Shown piece by piece: positions 26,539 through 40,700 of a stretch of 64,000 nucleotides of DNA. The notes below the pieces were generated by a model, which saw only the letters and a list, made by a program, of their open reading frames with translations, was not told the DNA's origin and made no database searches. The DNA comes from Atrichornis clamosus (Eukaryota; Chordata; Aves; Passeriformes; Menuridae), in contig WBMZ01010830.1 of the NCBI GenBank assembly GCA_013400975.1, forward strand, positions 1-64,000, written 5' to 3'. The first letter of the stretch is position 1. Each line of letters begins with the position of its first letter. Position numbers and translations under genes: made by a program.

Positions 26539-28812
26539 GTAAGTTGCACCCAGCTTGTCTGTTCTCAGGAGTCCAGCTCAAGCCCCGGCTTTGCTCGCTT
26601 TCTCTGGACACGTTGGGACTCCTGGACACCACTGGGAAATGAATTGTAACCTGCAGTCTTGAGGCCAAAAAAAAAATTTTAATAGACAAAAACAGAGGCT
26701 TAAAGAGACCACATCATCAAGGCAGAAATGAGCTCCAGCAGGAACACAGGAGAAAGATACAACTGCATTTGTTTGCCCTTGAGAGAACCACATGCCATAA
26801 TATACAGGCTCTCTTCCTACAGCACTGCTGCTGCCATCCCAGTGCAGACTGCAGCCTGCTCTCCATATTTCAGGGCAAACTGGTATATTACAAAGGAATT
26901 TTGTGTTGGGTTGTACACTAATCATTAATAAACATATCAATCAGTGTATAAATCTCTATAGAAGTGAATTCTGTGTGTAGGTGCTCATCCACCAATATCT
27001 GATAATTTAAAAAGTCATTACAAACTAATAATAGTTGAAGGATTTTCTTTAGATTTAGTGTAGTGCTTTCTTTACCAACCCAGTGAATCAGGAATGCTGA
27101 CAAACCCTAAAACTCCAGGGCTGGTAAGCAGTTACAAGAGATATTCAGAATTTAAACACCTTAGCTTCTGAATATTCATACAGCTCAGTAAATATTATGC
27201 ATTTATTAAAAATCTATTGCCATCCTTCCCAGAGGCAGAGGACATACAATGCCTGGCTGGTTTAATCAGCTTCCCTACAAATAAATGGTTTCTTCAAAAT
27301 GCAGAGTCAGTATTTTCTCTCAAGACATCACTGGGTGAGCTGACCTCTTTAAACACTGTTTATTATCATAAGTCTGTACTGGCCCAGTGGCCCAACACTT
27401 TCCTTACACAATTAAACCATGCATATAATAGCTTTCTCTTGAAGACTCTGTGAAAGCCTGAGAATTATAAACGGAGATCTTAACAGCGTCCTTCAGCTGT
27501 ATTCTGTGTCTCGTTCCCAAATCCAATTTTTTTCCCCAAGATGTGTTCCCATGTCTCTCTTGCTGTCTCAGGTACAAACAGAATCTAATGACTAGTTACT
27601 GTGCTAGCCTCGGCTGTTAAGCTAATTTCATTAGAGCTAATATTCAGAGATATTTGCTGTTGAAATGTTTAAAGGAAAACCCAAGTGTTTTGGGACGTTT
27701 TACAAAATTTCGCATGTTTGCATTAAAAAATAACGTTATTTAACTCAATTATCTGGTTTCTGAGTTTTATCTCAGCAATAAAACAAAGGGAATTGCCCAA
27801 AGTCTCTTTGAAAAAATACATCAAAAAAGCTGAACAAGGCCAAGAACTGGGTATATTCTTTTAGTTCTATACCTTAATTCAGTATAAAAGCAGAATATTT
27901 ACGTCAAAGGAGGACTAACTTGTGCCCACAGGGTTAGATGTTCATATTTGATGGCCTCCATGTCTAACTTACATTTTTTAAGAAACTCAAATTTTGATTC
28001 TGTAGGTATAGTTAACACAAGTTCAGTGAGATATTTTAGTGGTACATACTACTATGAATACCTTATTTAAAAACACTTGTCTGCAGGTCTAAAGGGCAAC
28101 ATTTAGCTCAAAATCTTTAGTGTTCATCAGCCAGGAAGATACTATTTTTTAAGAAACATTATTTGATTTGAGAAGATGAATTCCTTTCTTAGCAAATGTG
28201 GTTACCATTCTTAGCAATCACCAAGGTATTTGGATGGTCCAGTTCTAAATGTAACCCTTTAATTCTCATTATTAATTTGTTCTTGTTTAGTTTTATTTTA
28301 CACCATTATCTTTACATCCACCTCTCTTCTTCAGAGAATTACATTGGAATCTACATTGCTTAAATAACCTGGTTTCTTTAGAAATAATATCTACAAGATA
28401 TTAAAGCTGACAACAAATATTTATTTGGGTTTTCTTTCAGATTTGTCCTGGCTTGTTAGAAAGCAGCCCAGAATGAGTCAGAGTGAAGATCAGGGTAATT
28501 TAAAGTAATTTTCTTTTATTATGTCTGGTTCTTTTATGGGAAATCCTGTCTTTGGCGGGATCTGCAGCAGAGCCTTGCATTTCTGATTAAAACATTAGCC
28601 TAAACTGGTCAGTTCAGACTTCAGTCGAAGATTTTGGATTAACCCTTTTTTCTTTATGCTATCTGTGAAAATAATGAAATTACTTACTACATTTTGCAAC
28701 TGCGTATGTAGGCAAAAGCTTAATAAAAAAGAAATATCTTTAAGAGTGCATAATTATTTTTAGTGGTATCAGGTTATTGCTGCATTTTTCTTCCTCCAAT
28801 ATTTAAGTCCTG

Positions 28813-28848
28813 TTTAAATTTTATTTTATTTTGTTTTGTTTTGTTTTG
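28813..28848. repeat. (TTTTR)n pentanucleotide repeat
   Basis: Tandem 'ttttattttattttgttttg' units, about six copies. Confidence 0.9.
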
Positions 28849-31646
28849 GAAAGGCTCAGTCACAAGATTGGTGTTCTGACCCTTTTTATGGTGATGACTA
28901 TGGTGATATGAATTATTTCCTTGTTTTTATGAAGATAAAGTTATTTTTTCTGTGAATTTGTTTTAGAAGAGCAACTTAAGAAGCTCATCAAGAAAGACTG
29001 CTTCACAAGTAACATATAAAATGAGATAAAATTCTCATTGTATCTATCTGCAACAGCAAAGAAGAAAAAAAAGGAATTAGAGCCATATATCTTTTTATGA
29101 AAACAGTTCTGGAACAAATGTAAGCTCAAGCTAAAAACAGGTGCTATTTATCATATCTCTTATTTTTCTGTAACTGAAACCTGAAACATATTTTATCTGG
29201 AAAAAAAGACACTTTCATAAAGCATTTTACCTAAACCACAACCATCAGATGACATATCCTACATACACTTTATTTTTCAACAATTTGCAAAAATACTGGC
29301 ACAGTACGTGCAAGAATCCTTTCCATGGTTTTGAATATAAAGGTAGTATATATGCTTGAATTAGCACTCAAATTATACCTTCTGTTTCAAAAGCCCACTG
29401 TGTACAACATTCAGGAAAGAGAAATACAACCCAGTTCCCAATATTAATAGACTGCTATCTAATTTGATAAGAATTAGAACTATTGTCTAAACTTAAAAGC
29501 ACTGACTTCCATGGAGCCTGGATTTTGCCCATTATTTTTAGAAGAATATTTTTTTCAAGCCTTTAAAGAATCCTGCTATAGAATATACTTAAAAATTATA
29601 CCAAGAACAACCACTAGTTTTCTGCAGTTTTCATCATATGGATATCCCAGCTATTTGGCTGTGCACACAACATGTCAGAATTGGAGTGTTTGAAATGCAC
29701 CATTAGCCCTTCTACTTCCAGGAGCCTTTGGAGCCAACCACCTTACCATGTTTTCTAATTTTTTTTTTCATTTTTGTTGGTGTATCTGTCTCCTAAGTCT
29801 CTCTAAAGCTCCTTTTGAAAATATTTTGTTGACTTGATTTCTTATTTACTTAGTGATCTTTTCCATCTTCTTTTTGTAGATAGCTTACATTTTCACATAG
29901 TGTTACAAAGGATTTGGGAGTTGCATCTTACTCATTTGTTTTGTCCTCTAACAGCATGTGGCTTTCAAAATCTATGTCAAAAGGACACCCTTGACCTACT
30001 TGATAGCTCTGAATGGGTAGATGATTAGAGAAAGAACTATTTCCAATTATGTTTTAATTTTTAACTTGCATTTGTTATTTAAAGAAAAAAAAAACAAAAA
30101 AACCCCCTGACTTTCAAAAAAATTAGGACATTGTAGGGCAAGGTTCTGATTTATCTACTGAATATTGCTGTCGGTATCATTGACAACAAATTATTGTTAG
30201 GTTTAAAATTATCAGTATACATGAAATATCTGCATATAATGCACTATTACTGTTGCTTGTCCTGTATCAATCTTAAGGCATCCTGGAAAAGTCAGTGATT
30301 TGTATTTGCACTGAAGATGTTACAGTCTGTACACAGGACTTGAAAATGGCTGTGCTATAAGCTAGAAAGAGGTAGGACAACTCACAGGTTCATGCTGCAC
30401 ATAATTATGTGGTCACCATTTTATATGCACTAGTGACAAAAGTCTTATTCTTTGTTAATTGTGAAAATATTAATATTTCCATGTGATGACATAGAAATTG
30501 AAATTATGTAGCAATTTAAACAGGAAAAAGGGAGAAAGCTGACAAAGTTTTGTTGTGAGAATTCTTTCAGTCTACGTGTTGAGTGGAAGAAATGATGGAA
30601 GCACTTATGAGAAGGGAGGGGGATTTGGAGATAAAAGCTGGAGCCATCAGCAGAGCAGGGAAGCTTGTAATGAGTAAGTGTGAAAAGGAATTAGTACAGA
30701 GCATAAGCAGAGACCATGTGGTTTATAACCTTAAAAACAATCACAAGAAAAAATGAATGTGAGATGAAACTAATAAGAGATTGAGTTAAGTGACTCACAG
30801 ACTATAAAAAGGGAGATGACATAGTCAGAGGACCAGGTGGGAAAGATTGTCTTGATGACAATAATCTGGACTAATTGAAGAGACAGAAATTAATACTTTA
30901 AAAAATTGTTTAGGTCTCTCACAATAGGACTATTTGTTCAGTTTAATTATAAGGTTCCTTACAGAACAAACCTAAAAGCAATATATAAAACAACATAATA
31001 CCTTTTTTGTCTTCCCTGCTACTTTTCAAAATCCATAATATATCAAGTTTTTGAAAATCTATGTACAGGGGAAGTATAGGACTGAGAATTAATATTGGTG
31101 ATCTCTAACAAACTATGCAATACAGCAGAGTTCTTAAAATTATAATTGTGAGCTTGTGGTGGTTTTAAAAAAATTTTTGATCAACCCAATCTAATATTTT
31201 CTGTTTCCTATGTTTTCAGGTTGTTCTAGTCATCAGAGACTTACGCAACACTGTTAAAAACAAATTGAGGTAAATATTTCTTATCTCTATCTGTAAAAAC
31301 AAAGCAATGGGAAAAATATCAACGAAACACTCATTCCCAAGGACTAATTGTCCTAGTTCAAAATACCCTTCCTAATTCCTGGAAACTACAGAATACTACA
31401 TTCCCTGAATGGCCACATCTCCTACAGTTTCAGTCTCCACCCCAAAACAACTTCTCTACCTTAGCTTCCTCTCAAACTCTTAGAGAGATTCTCAGGCTCC
31501 TTTTGACAGCCCCCACCCCAGGTCTGGACTTTTGTCTTCCTTCTATTCCTGAGCCCTTGAAGTTCTTGCCAAGTCTGCAGCCCAGCCTAAGCCAGCAGGC
31601 TGGTTGGCACCTGCTGGGCCACACTGTCTGCTTCTTTGCCTTTCAG

Positions 31647-32109
31647 TCATGGCTGTGTCCAGATTCTCCCTGACCACAAAGATTTGATTCCAATTCCAGG
31701 CTTTAATCTTGTCCTGAAGTAGTAGGAACCCCATTCTTTTTGGCTGGATAAGTAATTTCTCTTTTTTCTTGGACCCAAATTATCTTTGCCATCAGTAAAA
31801 TGGTTACCAATTCCCACGGCATTAGTGATGGGTGAAGTGAAGTCATCACTATCATATCCTCTTGAAAGGCAGGTTGTAAACCAATACAGAATAATAACAC
31901 TGGGTACAATGTGTAGTTTACACTTATTGGAACCACTGTTTGCCTTTTGTATTTTTAGCTTACGGATAAAACCACACCCTGTCCTCCCTCCCCCACCCCT
32001 TGTTGGGCAAACCCAACAGAAACTCTGCAAGTTGAAACTCATGGAGCTTCCTAGCCCTGCCATAATTATTTTTATCCGCAGTGTAAAGGATGATTCAATC
32101 ATCAGTTCT
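31647..32109 (-). CDS. Longest open frame, behind a strong acceptor (unrecognised)
   Basis: On the minus strand a run of about 40 pyrimidines ends in 'gtgtctcttcag' (plus 32110-32112 is 'ctg'). The frame continues open from there to a TGA at 31647. The first ATG is seven bases after the acceptor (position 32102) and gives 151 codons, the longest in the window. The product is basic, with a glycine-rich stretch near residue 35-43 and a 'YDSDD' acidic patch near 82. I see no signal peptide, membrane segment or known motif. A good internal donor ('tatcc|gtaagc', plus 31958-31963) would instead make a 146-bp exon at 31964-32109. The pyrimidine tract is also just a GA/CT microsatellite, so the acceptor may be accidental. 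Confidence 0.18.
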
Positions 32110-32152
32110 CTGAAGAGACACAGAGATAAAGAGAGAGAGAGAAGAAAAAGAG
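32110..32152. repeat. GA-rich purine tract
   Basis: Almost pure A/G over about 40 bases including a (GA)5 core. On the minus strand it gives the pyrimidine tract noted for 31647-32109. Confidence 0.85.
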
Positions 32153-34198
32153 TATGCTAAATTGCTGCTGGAAATAATCCTTTCCCAGTGAAGTAGGAGT
32201 GGGTATTAGAGGACAGACGTCCAGTGGAAGCTGGAAGTGGGATGATTTGGGGAAAGCTGAGGGAATTAGGGCACTCTGTTTATCCGTGGCAGAACAGAGA
32301 TAAATATTGTCACATAACCACTTCACCAATGCTGTGAGGAGGATGTACATGAAGAATATTAAAAAAAATAAATATAAAAGAACCGTGCTGTGTTGTCTGT
32401 ATTTTTGGTTTTCCTTTTTACAAAGGCAGGAGATGGTATTAGCAGTGCATAGGGTTGACAGTGAACATAGAGATACTCTTTGCCTCAATTGTTTTTGAGT
32501 GGAAGGAGGTGGAAGAGGGTGGATCAGTGAGTAAGACGTAGTGCAGTTCAGGTCTGGGGAAGGTTGATGTGTTGTGGAACAGATGCACTTTTCTTAGTAG
32601 AAAGCAGAAAAATCCTCTTATTTGGTAGATTTTTGTTGAATAGGGCAGAAAATGGCAATCACCTCCCCTTGAGACATCTGCGGCAGGAAAGAAATGTAAA
32701 GAACAAAGCAAATGAACACATCAACGGTGGGCAAAGTAAAACAGAACTAAAGATCTTGGGTTTGGTAAAAAGAAAAGCCAGAACAATACAGTGTCTAGAG
32801 CATGAACTGTACTTACTGTACTCAAAGATGCCCAATCTCCCTGAGAGGGATTGTCAAAACTGACTAAGAAATATTAGTCCTACTGACAGCTGTGTGGGTC
32901 TTTCTGCTTTGGAAATGTAGTACTGAGCCTAAAAGAGAAACATGGTTAAATTTTAATTATTTTATAAGGTTTGATACCCACTGCAACATTCCCACACTGC
33001 TCTCCAGTCCTGCAGGCTCAGCTGCTGCTGCTCATGCTCCAGAGGATGTGTGCCACTGTGGGTTGTCAAACTGCTGCCTCTGGTGGAGCTCCCAACTCCC
33101 GGTAACAATTCCATACAAGTTACAAATTTATATTTTGCACAAAAGAAGGAAGAGGTACATCCACTTATTCTAATTTTTTTTATTGGTTGAGACAATCCCC
33201 ACTAGTACATTTTTACTGATCTAGGAACTAAGTGCAATTGACAGTAGACACATAAATGAGGAATTCAGAAGAAAACAGCAAACAGAGACTTTAAAAAGAA
33301 AATGCTGGTTTGGTAAACTTGAAGATGTCTGGAAAAGGTTAATGTCTTGATTGGCTAATTACAGTCCATACAATTTTCATATGTGGTGTTAAAAAGCTAT
33401 TCAGATGGTAAAGATTGACCCTTATGGAAATAACTTCTAACTCTGGGATCTGACTAAAACAATTTGTCCCTGAAGGAGGGACAGTTTGCATGTAAATTTT
33501 CATTTGGATTACCTCTTGTTGTTCTTTAAATCTTGGAATGTGGCAGACAGTCCCTAGAGTTTTATTAGATGGGGACCAACTTTCTAGCTTTACTTTATGC
33601 CAACTGGCCCTCTTCTTTGAGGAAAATAAACTTCATTTTTGCTGTTTATCTCAATAATGATTGGTTTTGACTAAGAGCAAATTAATTTTTGTTTCCACGA
33701 TGAGGGTCTGGTCTACCTACTCAGTATTGTCTTAAAAAGGTCATATTAATTCCTCAAGAGATTGCAGATGTACCCTCCTGTGTTCTATCCCTGGTGCAAG
33801 AAACCATCTACTCAACTAGGGATATGCCTCTTTTTAAAAGGCCATTCCAAGATGATACATTTGTGAGATATCATAGGGGTCTGGACCAAAATGTCAGTGA
33901 ATTAAAATTTTTATTTCACCAGTGGACTTGGCCCAGCTGGACAAACCATTTCTTCTGAATGGTGTCAGCATGTCCGAGACACCACCAGCAGCAAGCACAT
34001 TGGAAAGTCCAGTCAGCAGAGGGCCATGAGCTCTGGAACAGCTGCAACCTCAGCTGACCTGTTGGCTCTACATTAGCAGGGTAATTATCAGAATAACAGC
34101 ATCAGCTAGCACAGAGTTCAGCTCCATGAGTATGGCCGTGCATGGCTCCACACTCAAAAACACTGAACCTCTGTACCATGAATCTGGAATATGAGATG

Positions 34199-34765
34199 TT
34201 ATTTATTTATGAGATATTGACTGTTGTTTGAAGGATGGGACAGAGAGTAGGTGGGAGAATATGGAAACAAGAATGCTCCTTTTCTGAGCCATTGCTGGCT
34301 TGTCATACAGAACATGAAGATAGTTATGCATATCCTGAAACTCACAGCCCGCAGTTGGTCATCCCTTATCTGCAGAAAAAAGACTTTTGTAATTGCATGA
34401 GAGGGATGGAAGACTAGTGATGGAAAGAGGGAGAAAAAGGACCTGATGTTGGCAGTGGCAACCCTTAGGAGCTTGGCCATGTTCCTGATATGTGGGAGAA
34501 TGTCTGAGACCTACCAGGTATTGATCACCACCGTGAGACCTTGAGAGTCCCCGTGATTTATAAAAGAGGTGAACTTGGCTCTATTGAGCTGCAGTCTGAC
34601 ATGACTGTAGGCCATGGCTGTCACCTCAGTTGTCACACTCTTGGTGTGACCTCTGTTGAGCTTCCTGCAACACTCTCAGCCAGTTTCATGAGTACAAACT
34701 TGTTTAATTAGGCTGATGCAGCAGGACCAGTGCAGATGCTGAAGGGCAGTGAAAGGTAGGTCACC
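34199..34765 (-). pseudogene. Possible decayed coding sequence (unrecognised)
   Basis: One minus-strand frame runs 189 codons with only two in-frame stops before the end. The frame reads, in part, 'RKLNRGHTKSVTTEVTAMAY' (centre) and 'IRNMAKLLRVATANIRSFF' (after the second stop). About nine stops would be expected by chance. A further protein-like frame lies upstream at 34821-35048 but in a different phase, as expected after a frameshift. I cannot name a parent gene, and no poly(A) tail or target-site duplication was found. This may be an old retrocopy, a retroviral remnant or simply a stop-poor stretch. Confidence 0.18.
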
Positions 34766-37700
34766 AAGGTGGAGTCATTAGAGGATTACAGTGCACAGAG
34801 GTCAGGCTTTGAATGCCAACCTACAGGGCGTGGTTGAAGAACCTCAGGTGCTCTTTGTAGAGGTGGAAGGGCTGTGTCAGTGATGTAGCAGTGGGGACTA
34901 CTGGGGGGACCCCAGTGAGGACGTGGGGAGTTGCTGTGAATTTGCTCTCATTGTGGGAACCTGCAGACAAAGCTTTGCTGAACAGAATTAGAACACAGCC
35001 TTCCCCAGCCCCAGAGACATATTGAACAGCAGAAGACTGATGATGCAAGGCTTGAGAACTGCTTTCACAAGAGATGCTGAATCACAGTTTTCACTTAGTG
35101 TCTGTAGTGGTAACATTGGTTAGTGTGACCCCAGATGGCTCCCCTGTTCTGGGCATCTCAGGCCTTCCTCTTGTGCTACTTACTACACCTAGCAGTAAAC
35201 TGCATTTTAACACACAACCACAGCAAAGTACTTTTACATTTTGTACATGTGTGTTCATATTCTGGGGAAACTGGCTGTGACAAATAGAAATGCTTTAGGT
35301 AAAAAAACTGTAGAGTTATCTAATTTATTCTCCAGTTACCATATTTTGTTCATCAAAATTACTCCTCTGTTCCAATATACTTCAATTTACATGAACTATG
35401 TGTTTCTTCAGCAAATTAGCATATTATGGTTTCCCTTTTATATTTATAACTAAAAAGAAAGATGAGTCAGTGAAAAGACTGACGCTAAAAGCAAAGCCAA
35501 ACTAAAATGAGTACCAGGTTAATGATGGACCTATTGTCTAAGGTAGAATACAGCAGAGGAATGATCACATTAACCAAATCAAGCTGTTTCCTTATCTATA
35601 TTTTTAACTGTTAATACTTTTAACGTTCCTAAAATGGACTGTGTCCAGAGACTAGAAATGTATGGCTTGATGGCTGTGATACTCAGATTCACTTTTAAAT
35701 GCTCAGTAATCCATGGACATACTCAAGTCCTAGTGAGGTACAGAAGTTCCCGGTAGGTTGTTTAAATGGACTTAAACCCAACATCCATAGGACATACACA
35801 CAATCCAGCAGAGAGAGTTTTGCCTTAGCTAGTTTTCCTCCACAAAACAGGAAGACTTAAAATCATCTTGTAATCTTGTTGTAATGATTGTTATTCTACT
35901 ATTGCTTTTTTTACTCCTGTTTTTTTCATGAGTCGTCTTTTTTGTTGTTTTCCATTTTCCGTGTTCCCTTGCGCTAATTTTCTTTTTCCTTTTACAGGAT
36001 TGTATTTTGTTTTAACCAGTGTGTCAAAAATTTGCTAGTAAGTACCACTGGTACCAGGAAATTAAAATGTCAGCAAAATATTTAATTACACTTATCAATG
36101 TCATGACATTTTCAGGATTCTAGGTGAAACTGGACAACTGCATCTTAGTATTGGTTTCAGAATTAGAGGGATTTTAATCTGAATTTTGGAACATAACTTT
36201 AAGAAGTAAAAGTAGCTAAAGAAAATATTCACTGCAGCTCTGGAGAGCATTTGATAGTTCGCTGCAGATTTACCACCATGTCTTTTCCCCACACACACAT
36301 GTATCTCTTCTTAGAGCTATGACCTTTCCAAACTCGCTGTCTGCACTCAGCAGAGTTGTGGTCTACTGCTTTTGGCGGCTGCAAGGAAACATTTTTGCCT
36401 TCCTGGATGGAGCTAGAACAAAAACAGTATATAGTAACAATCAGATACTGGAAGAGATCCAAAATGATAGCAGCTCATCGGTCTGGAAAAAAAATTGAGG
36501 AACACATAGGTGAAGAATGCGTACTGGACCAGTTTATTAAGTATCCCCTTATGTCTCATTGTGTCCAGGTACGGTTGAACAGAGTGTATTATCTGTGTGT
36601 ATCAATAAAAGCTATCTCTTTCTAATGTGGAAGTTGAACTGTAATAAACAATGCAGAGCTTTCAAAACAAATAATCTCAGAACCACTATTTTCATACTTT
36701 CCTTTTTTTAAAATGGCTTTTATCGAGTTTTAGAGTAAAATGAATGAAGCACAATCTACTGCACTGCACATAGTAGTAATTTCAATTTTTTTCCTCATTA
36801 AAAGTAAATCTTGCAGTTGGCATCATTAAGTTATTGACATTCTGCTCCAGTGTAATTACCTTTATGAGTCTGTCTGTAGTGCACCTTTTACTTAGAATGG
36901 GAAATACCTCAAATAGTCTGGTAAATTTTACTACTGCAGGTGGGGAATGTCCAGTTTAATGGCCCCACTGTATTACTCTTTGTTATTCATGTGTGCCAAA
37001 AAATACACAGGATATAGATGGGGTTGAGCTAATATTACTGGAATTTCCTAATTTTTTTAATACTTGATCTTGTATCCTTAATATTGTCAGTGAACTGGCA
37101 GAGGCGGAGGGGCACACTTCCATTTTGGCAGTGAACAGAAGGGGGGTAAATAGTTGGAGAATTAAAAGTAATTTAATCTGACAGGTAATAGGATGGACAT
37201 CTCTAATAGTCACACATACACATATAGATGTGCATACATACTCAGCCTCATTTGTTTCATAGTCAACAAAATGTGATTCAGAAATGTGCTTTACATGGCA
37301 AAAAAATGGCCTTTCTGAATCTGATGGAGGTCTGTGTTTATCAATAATTCATGTTTCACACAAAGGCAAATCAATAAAACACATTTTATGAGGCTGATAC
37401 ATTGGTTATAACTGTGTTCAGCAGACAAGATAGAAGTTTGAGTTGGTTCTCACAGAAAAGAATAATCCTCCAAATGAACAACTGATACCTGGGCTTTATC
37501 TAATGAGATGGATATTACTGAGGCTTTGACTGGTTCAGAAGGCTAAAGAAGGCTCCAAAATGTAATTAGGAGGCATTAGTTGCATCAGTTTCCCTTTTAA
37601 CAGGGTTCAGCTCTTAATGCAGATGTTAAAAAAACCTCACCCTGATATGTTTTTTTGACTCCAAGTGCCCAGAGGTGCGTGGCCAGCCAGGGGAGGCATG

Positions 37701-40700
37701 CCAGGGCAAGCTCACTGACTCAAAGGAGAAGACTTGCAAAACTCCCTGGGAATACAAGAATGGAAAATATCTAAGCAGGAAGCTTTAGTAATAATTTGAT
37801 CAGAAAGAGAGCTGTTTTCAAGAGCTGTTCAAGCAAACCATTCACTATTTCAATTTTTTTTAACTTCATCTCTGGCATGTGAAAAGCATAAGCCATTTCT
37901 TTGGCATTGTGCTATTTTCCTCCATGTTTCAATAACTCTTGTGTTTGAGAAGGTTACTGATAAATTGCTCATTTGTCAACAATATCCCCAAAAGATTTGT
38001 GAATATCACAAAGTGCTGAGGGTTAACAGTTCCTTTAACCTCCATGTCTCAGCTGTTTCTTATTCACTGGCACACACACAGGAGGCCCATAATGTCTGGA
38101 TGGCTGTATACTGGTGGGAGATGCAGATAGATGCAGGGTTTTCTCCTGTTTTCCCCAGCTGGCTACTGGATGTTGAACCTGCGGTGCTGCGCCTGACCCA
38201 ACAAGGCCCGGCAAGAGCACTGATAGCATTGCTGCTGTGATGTTCTATCTCTATAATTTGTTGAGATTTCAATATAGAGAAAGAATTAAATGTATTTTCT
38301 GTCAATGCATGAATGTATTTTGCTACAGCACACAAAGCGTTTATTTAAACAGTAACTCCAACAAACCTGCCAAGGTCAGCGCCTTGGGTTTGTGTCTGTG
38401 GGCGAGCGGTGGTGACAACAGTGGGACCTGTGTGCCTGCTGCTGGCTTCTCTCACCCTTGCCTCACTGGCAGGGTAATGAATCAGCACTTTGGTACATGA
38501 ATGTACTGTTCAGCCAGTTAAATTCTCAGCTCTTTCTCTGTACATCTGTTGACTGGATACAAGTATATGTTCTAGTGCCCTTTCATATGTTCTTGGCACA
38601 GATGCATTTTGTTGGCATGAGCATTAGGCTGAGTTTGTTGGCATTTTAGGAAGCAGATCTGATTTAAAACGCAAACAGAAGAACAAATAAAATAAAGCTA
38701 ACAAACAAACACACCAGGAGAGTGTTCCCACAGCAGAAGCTGTTCATGGCTCACAGTTTACAAACACAGGCTTAGCTGTCCTGCCCTCTGTCTCCCAGGT
38801 TTACTCATCCCATCAGGGAGTGAGCATGGAGTTTCAAGTGAGCAGCATTTCACTGCTTAGATGACAGATGCTTTCTGTCCAGAGGACTTTTGTCTGATGA
38901 GAAGCAAAGGGTGTCCCTTCTGCACTTCCCCCATCATGCCCAAAGACTTAAACAGCCCAGAAAGAGCCACTAGTCAAAAAGAACTTTCCAAAGTCCAAAG
39001 CAAATGTATTTTCTCTAGGTTATTCACTAAACTAATTTTCTTATGCACCCTCTTTTTAATGAATCATTGAATATATAGGAGTGTAAAATTACGGATTACT
39101 TAAAAACAAGCAACTGCCCACCTCAAAAGTTTTCAGGATAAGGTTATCTACTTGTGAAATTTATTTTCCTATGTGGGAAAATTTTGACATGCTTTCTGAG
39201 ATGTTTGCCTTGATGATGTGGGTTTAGCAGGACTGCCTGAGTTCCATACTTTATCATTAGAATGATAGCATGCCGAAATGACTAATACAGCTAACACAGG
39301 ATTTAATTAAATTACATGTCAGGCAGTGCTATTAGACATATGGGAGATGCTCTAGGGTACTGCTGTACTGCAACCCAGTAATGACAGTAGCTCAAGTGCA
39401 ACCATAGATGGGATCTTGAGTAAGAGCACCTCGAGGAGAGCAAAGTTTTTTATGTTAGAAAAAACCCCAGCAAACAAGTTTTGTTGCACAAAAGGACAAT
39501 AGGTCATGTTAAAATGTCAGGATATATATTAGGTGAGAGAAAAAAACCACAGTATGTAGGCTATGATTTTCTGAAGTAACAGTGTTTTATGAAATCATGA
39601 AGTGTATTGATCACCTTAACAAAGGCCAGAAAATCAAACTTGAAACTCTTACTTATATTCACACATTTACTGCTTATTTCTTCTCCAGATACTCAAGCGG
39701 TCATACAAGTTTGGACTCCACAGGAAAGAGATTTTGTGACAACATTTTGATTTAGAAAAGAATAGTAAATGTCCAAAAAACTTATAATGAAGTGTTTTAT
39801 CTTTTGCCACCATTCCTGTCCTTATAAGGTTTATTTTTTTTTTTTAGTCTTTATTATAGTAAATAAAGGATAGTAACAGAATTCATGGCAGAGTAAAGAA
39901 AAACTGCCTGTGAGAAAAGTTAGAAAACCCAAAATACAATATTTGGAACCTGACTGGGTCCTCTGATTTTTTTTCCTATTGACTTCAATTAATTTAAAGT
40001 TCCTTTCTTATGTTATTAAAATCAGAACACACATAGAATAAAGCTTGCTGTCTGCTCTAGTTCAGAAAAAAAATGAAAGCACAGCCTGTACTGAATGATA
40101 GAGTTGTGCTTTAATGTCCAGCCATGTGGTTTCTCCATGGAAAACTAATGAGTTAAAGATGAAATTCCTCTTCTAGCTTGCATATATCTTCTTGCAAGGA
40201 TTCTGCTGAGCAGAAATATAATTGGACACTCTATACAATTGAGTCTTGTACTTTTTAATCCTAACATCATAAGCTATGAAACATATTTCTTCCCACAAAA
40301 CCACGATGTTTTCGACCCTAGACTTGATCAGTTATGGACATTTTTGAAATAAAGTAAACATTCTCAAAAATACCAGGACCATTCCCCTGAATTTTATTTA
40401 ATATCATATGGAAATAGAGCAGGGTAAAAAGCAGAGGAACAAAAAGATATAAAAGTAATGTCTCAAGGCTCAAAGAATTGTCCTGAGTTTCTGTTCTAGG
40501 GGCATATTCTGCTCTTATTGAATCAAAAGAAAAATAGAAGCAGAAAATAGAAAAGAGGTTTCTATTCATTCTTTCCATGCTGGTTTCACTTACTAAACTT
40601 CATTCTGAGTTAACAGGAGGGCATTCACAACAGTCTTCCACATAAACTGTGTCTGAAATTGTGTAAACCGTATTCAGAGGTGTACTGAAGGTGTGCAGAG

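Noticed and set aside
26295..26689. Several overlapping 110-120 codon frames on both strands
   Set aside because: All arise from a GC-rich, stop-poor patch; frames open in every phase are not evidence of coding. Only the frame that continues after splicing is mentioned.
36324..36412. 89-bp minus-strand block with acceptor 'gtttttgttctag' and donor 'aaag|gtcata'
   Set aside because: Donor is weak, no partner exon in phase, and it lies antisense within the plus-strand model.
36569..36625. Alternative plus-strand terminal exon ending at AATAAA near 36605
   Set aside because: Plausible acceptor and poly(A) signal, but weaker downstream element; noted only as a possible alternative end of the 26-43 kb transcript.
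38799..38837. 39-bp block with strong acceptor ('ctctgtctcccag') and gtgagc donors
   Set aside because: Good splice signals and an open frame, but too short to separate from chance; could be an extra exon of the 26-43 kb transcript if junction reads exist.
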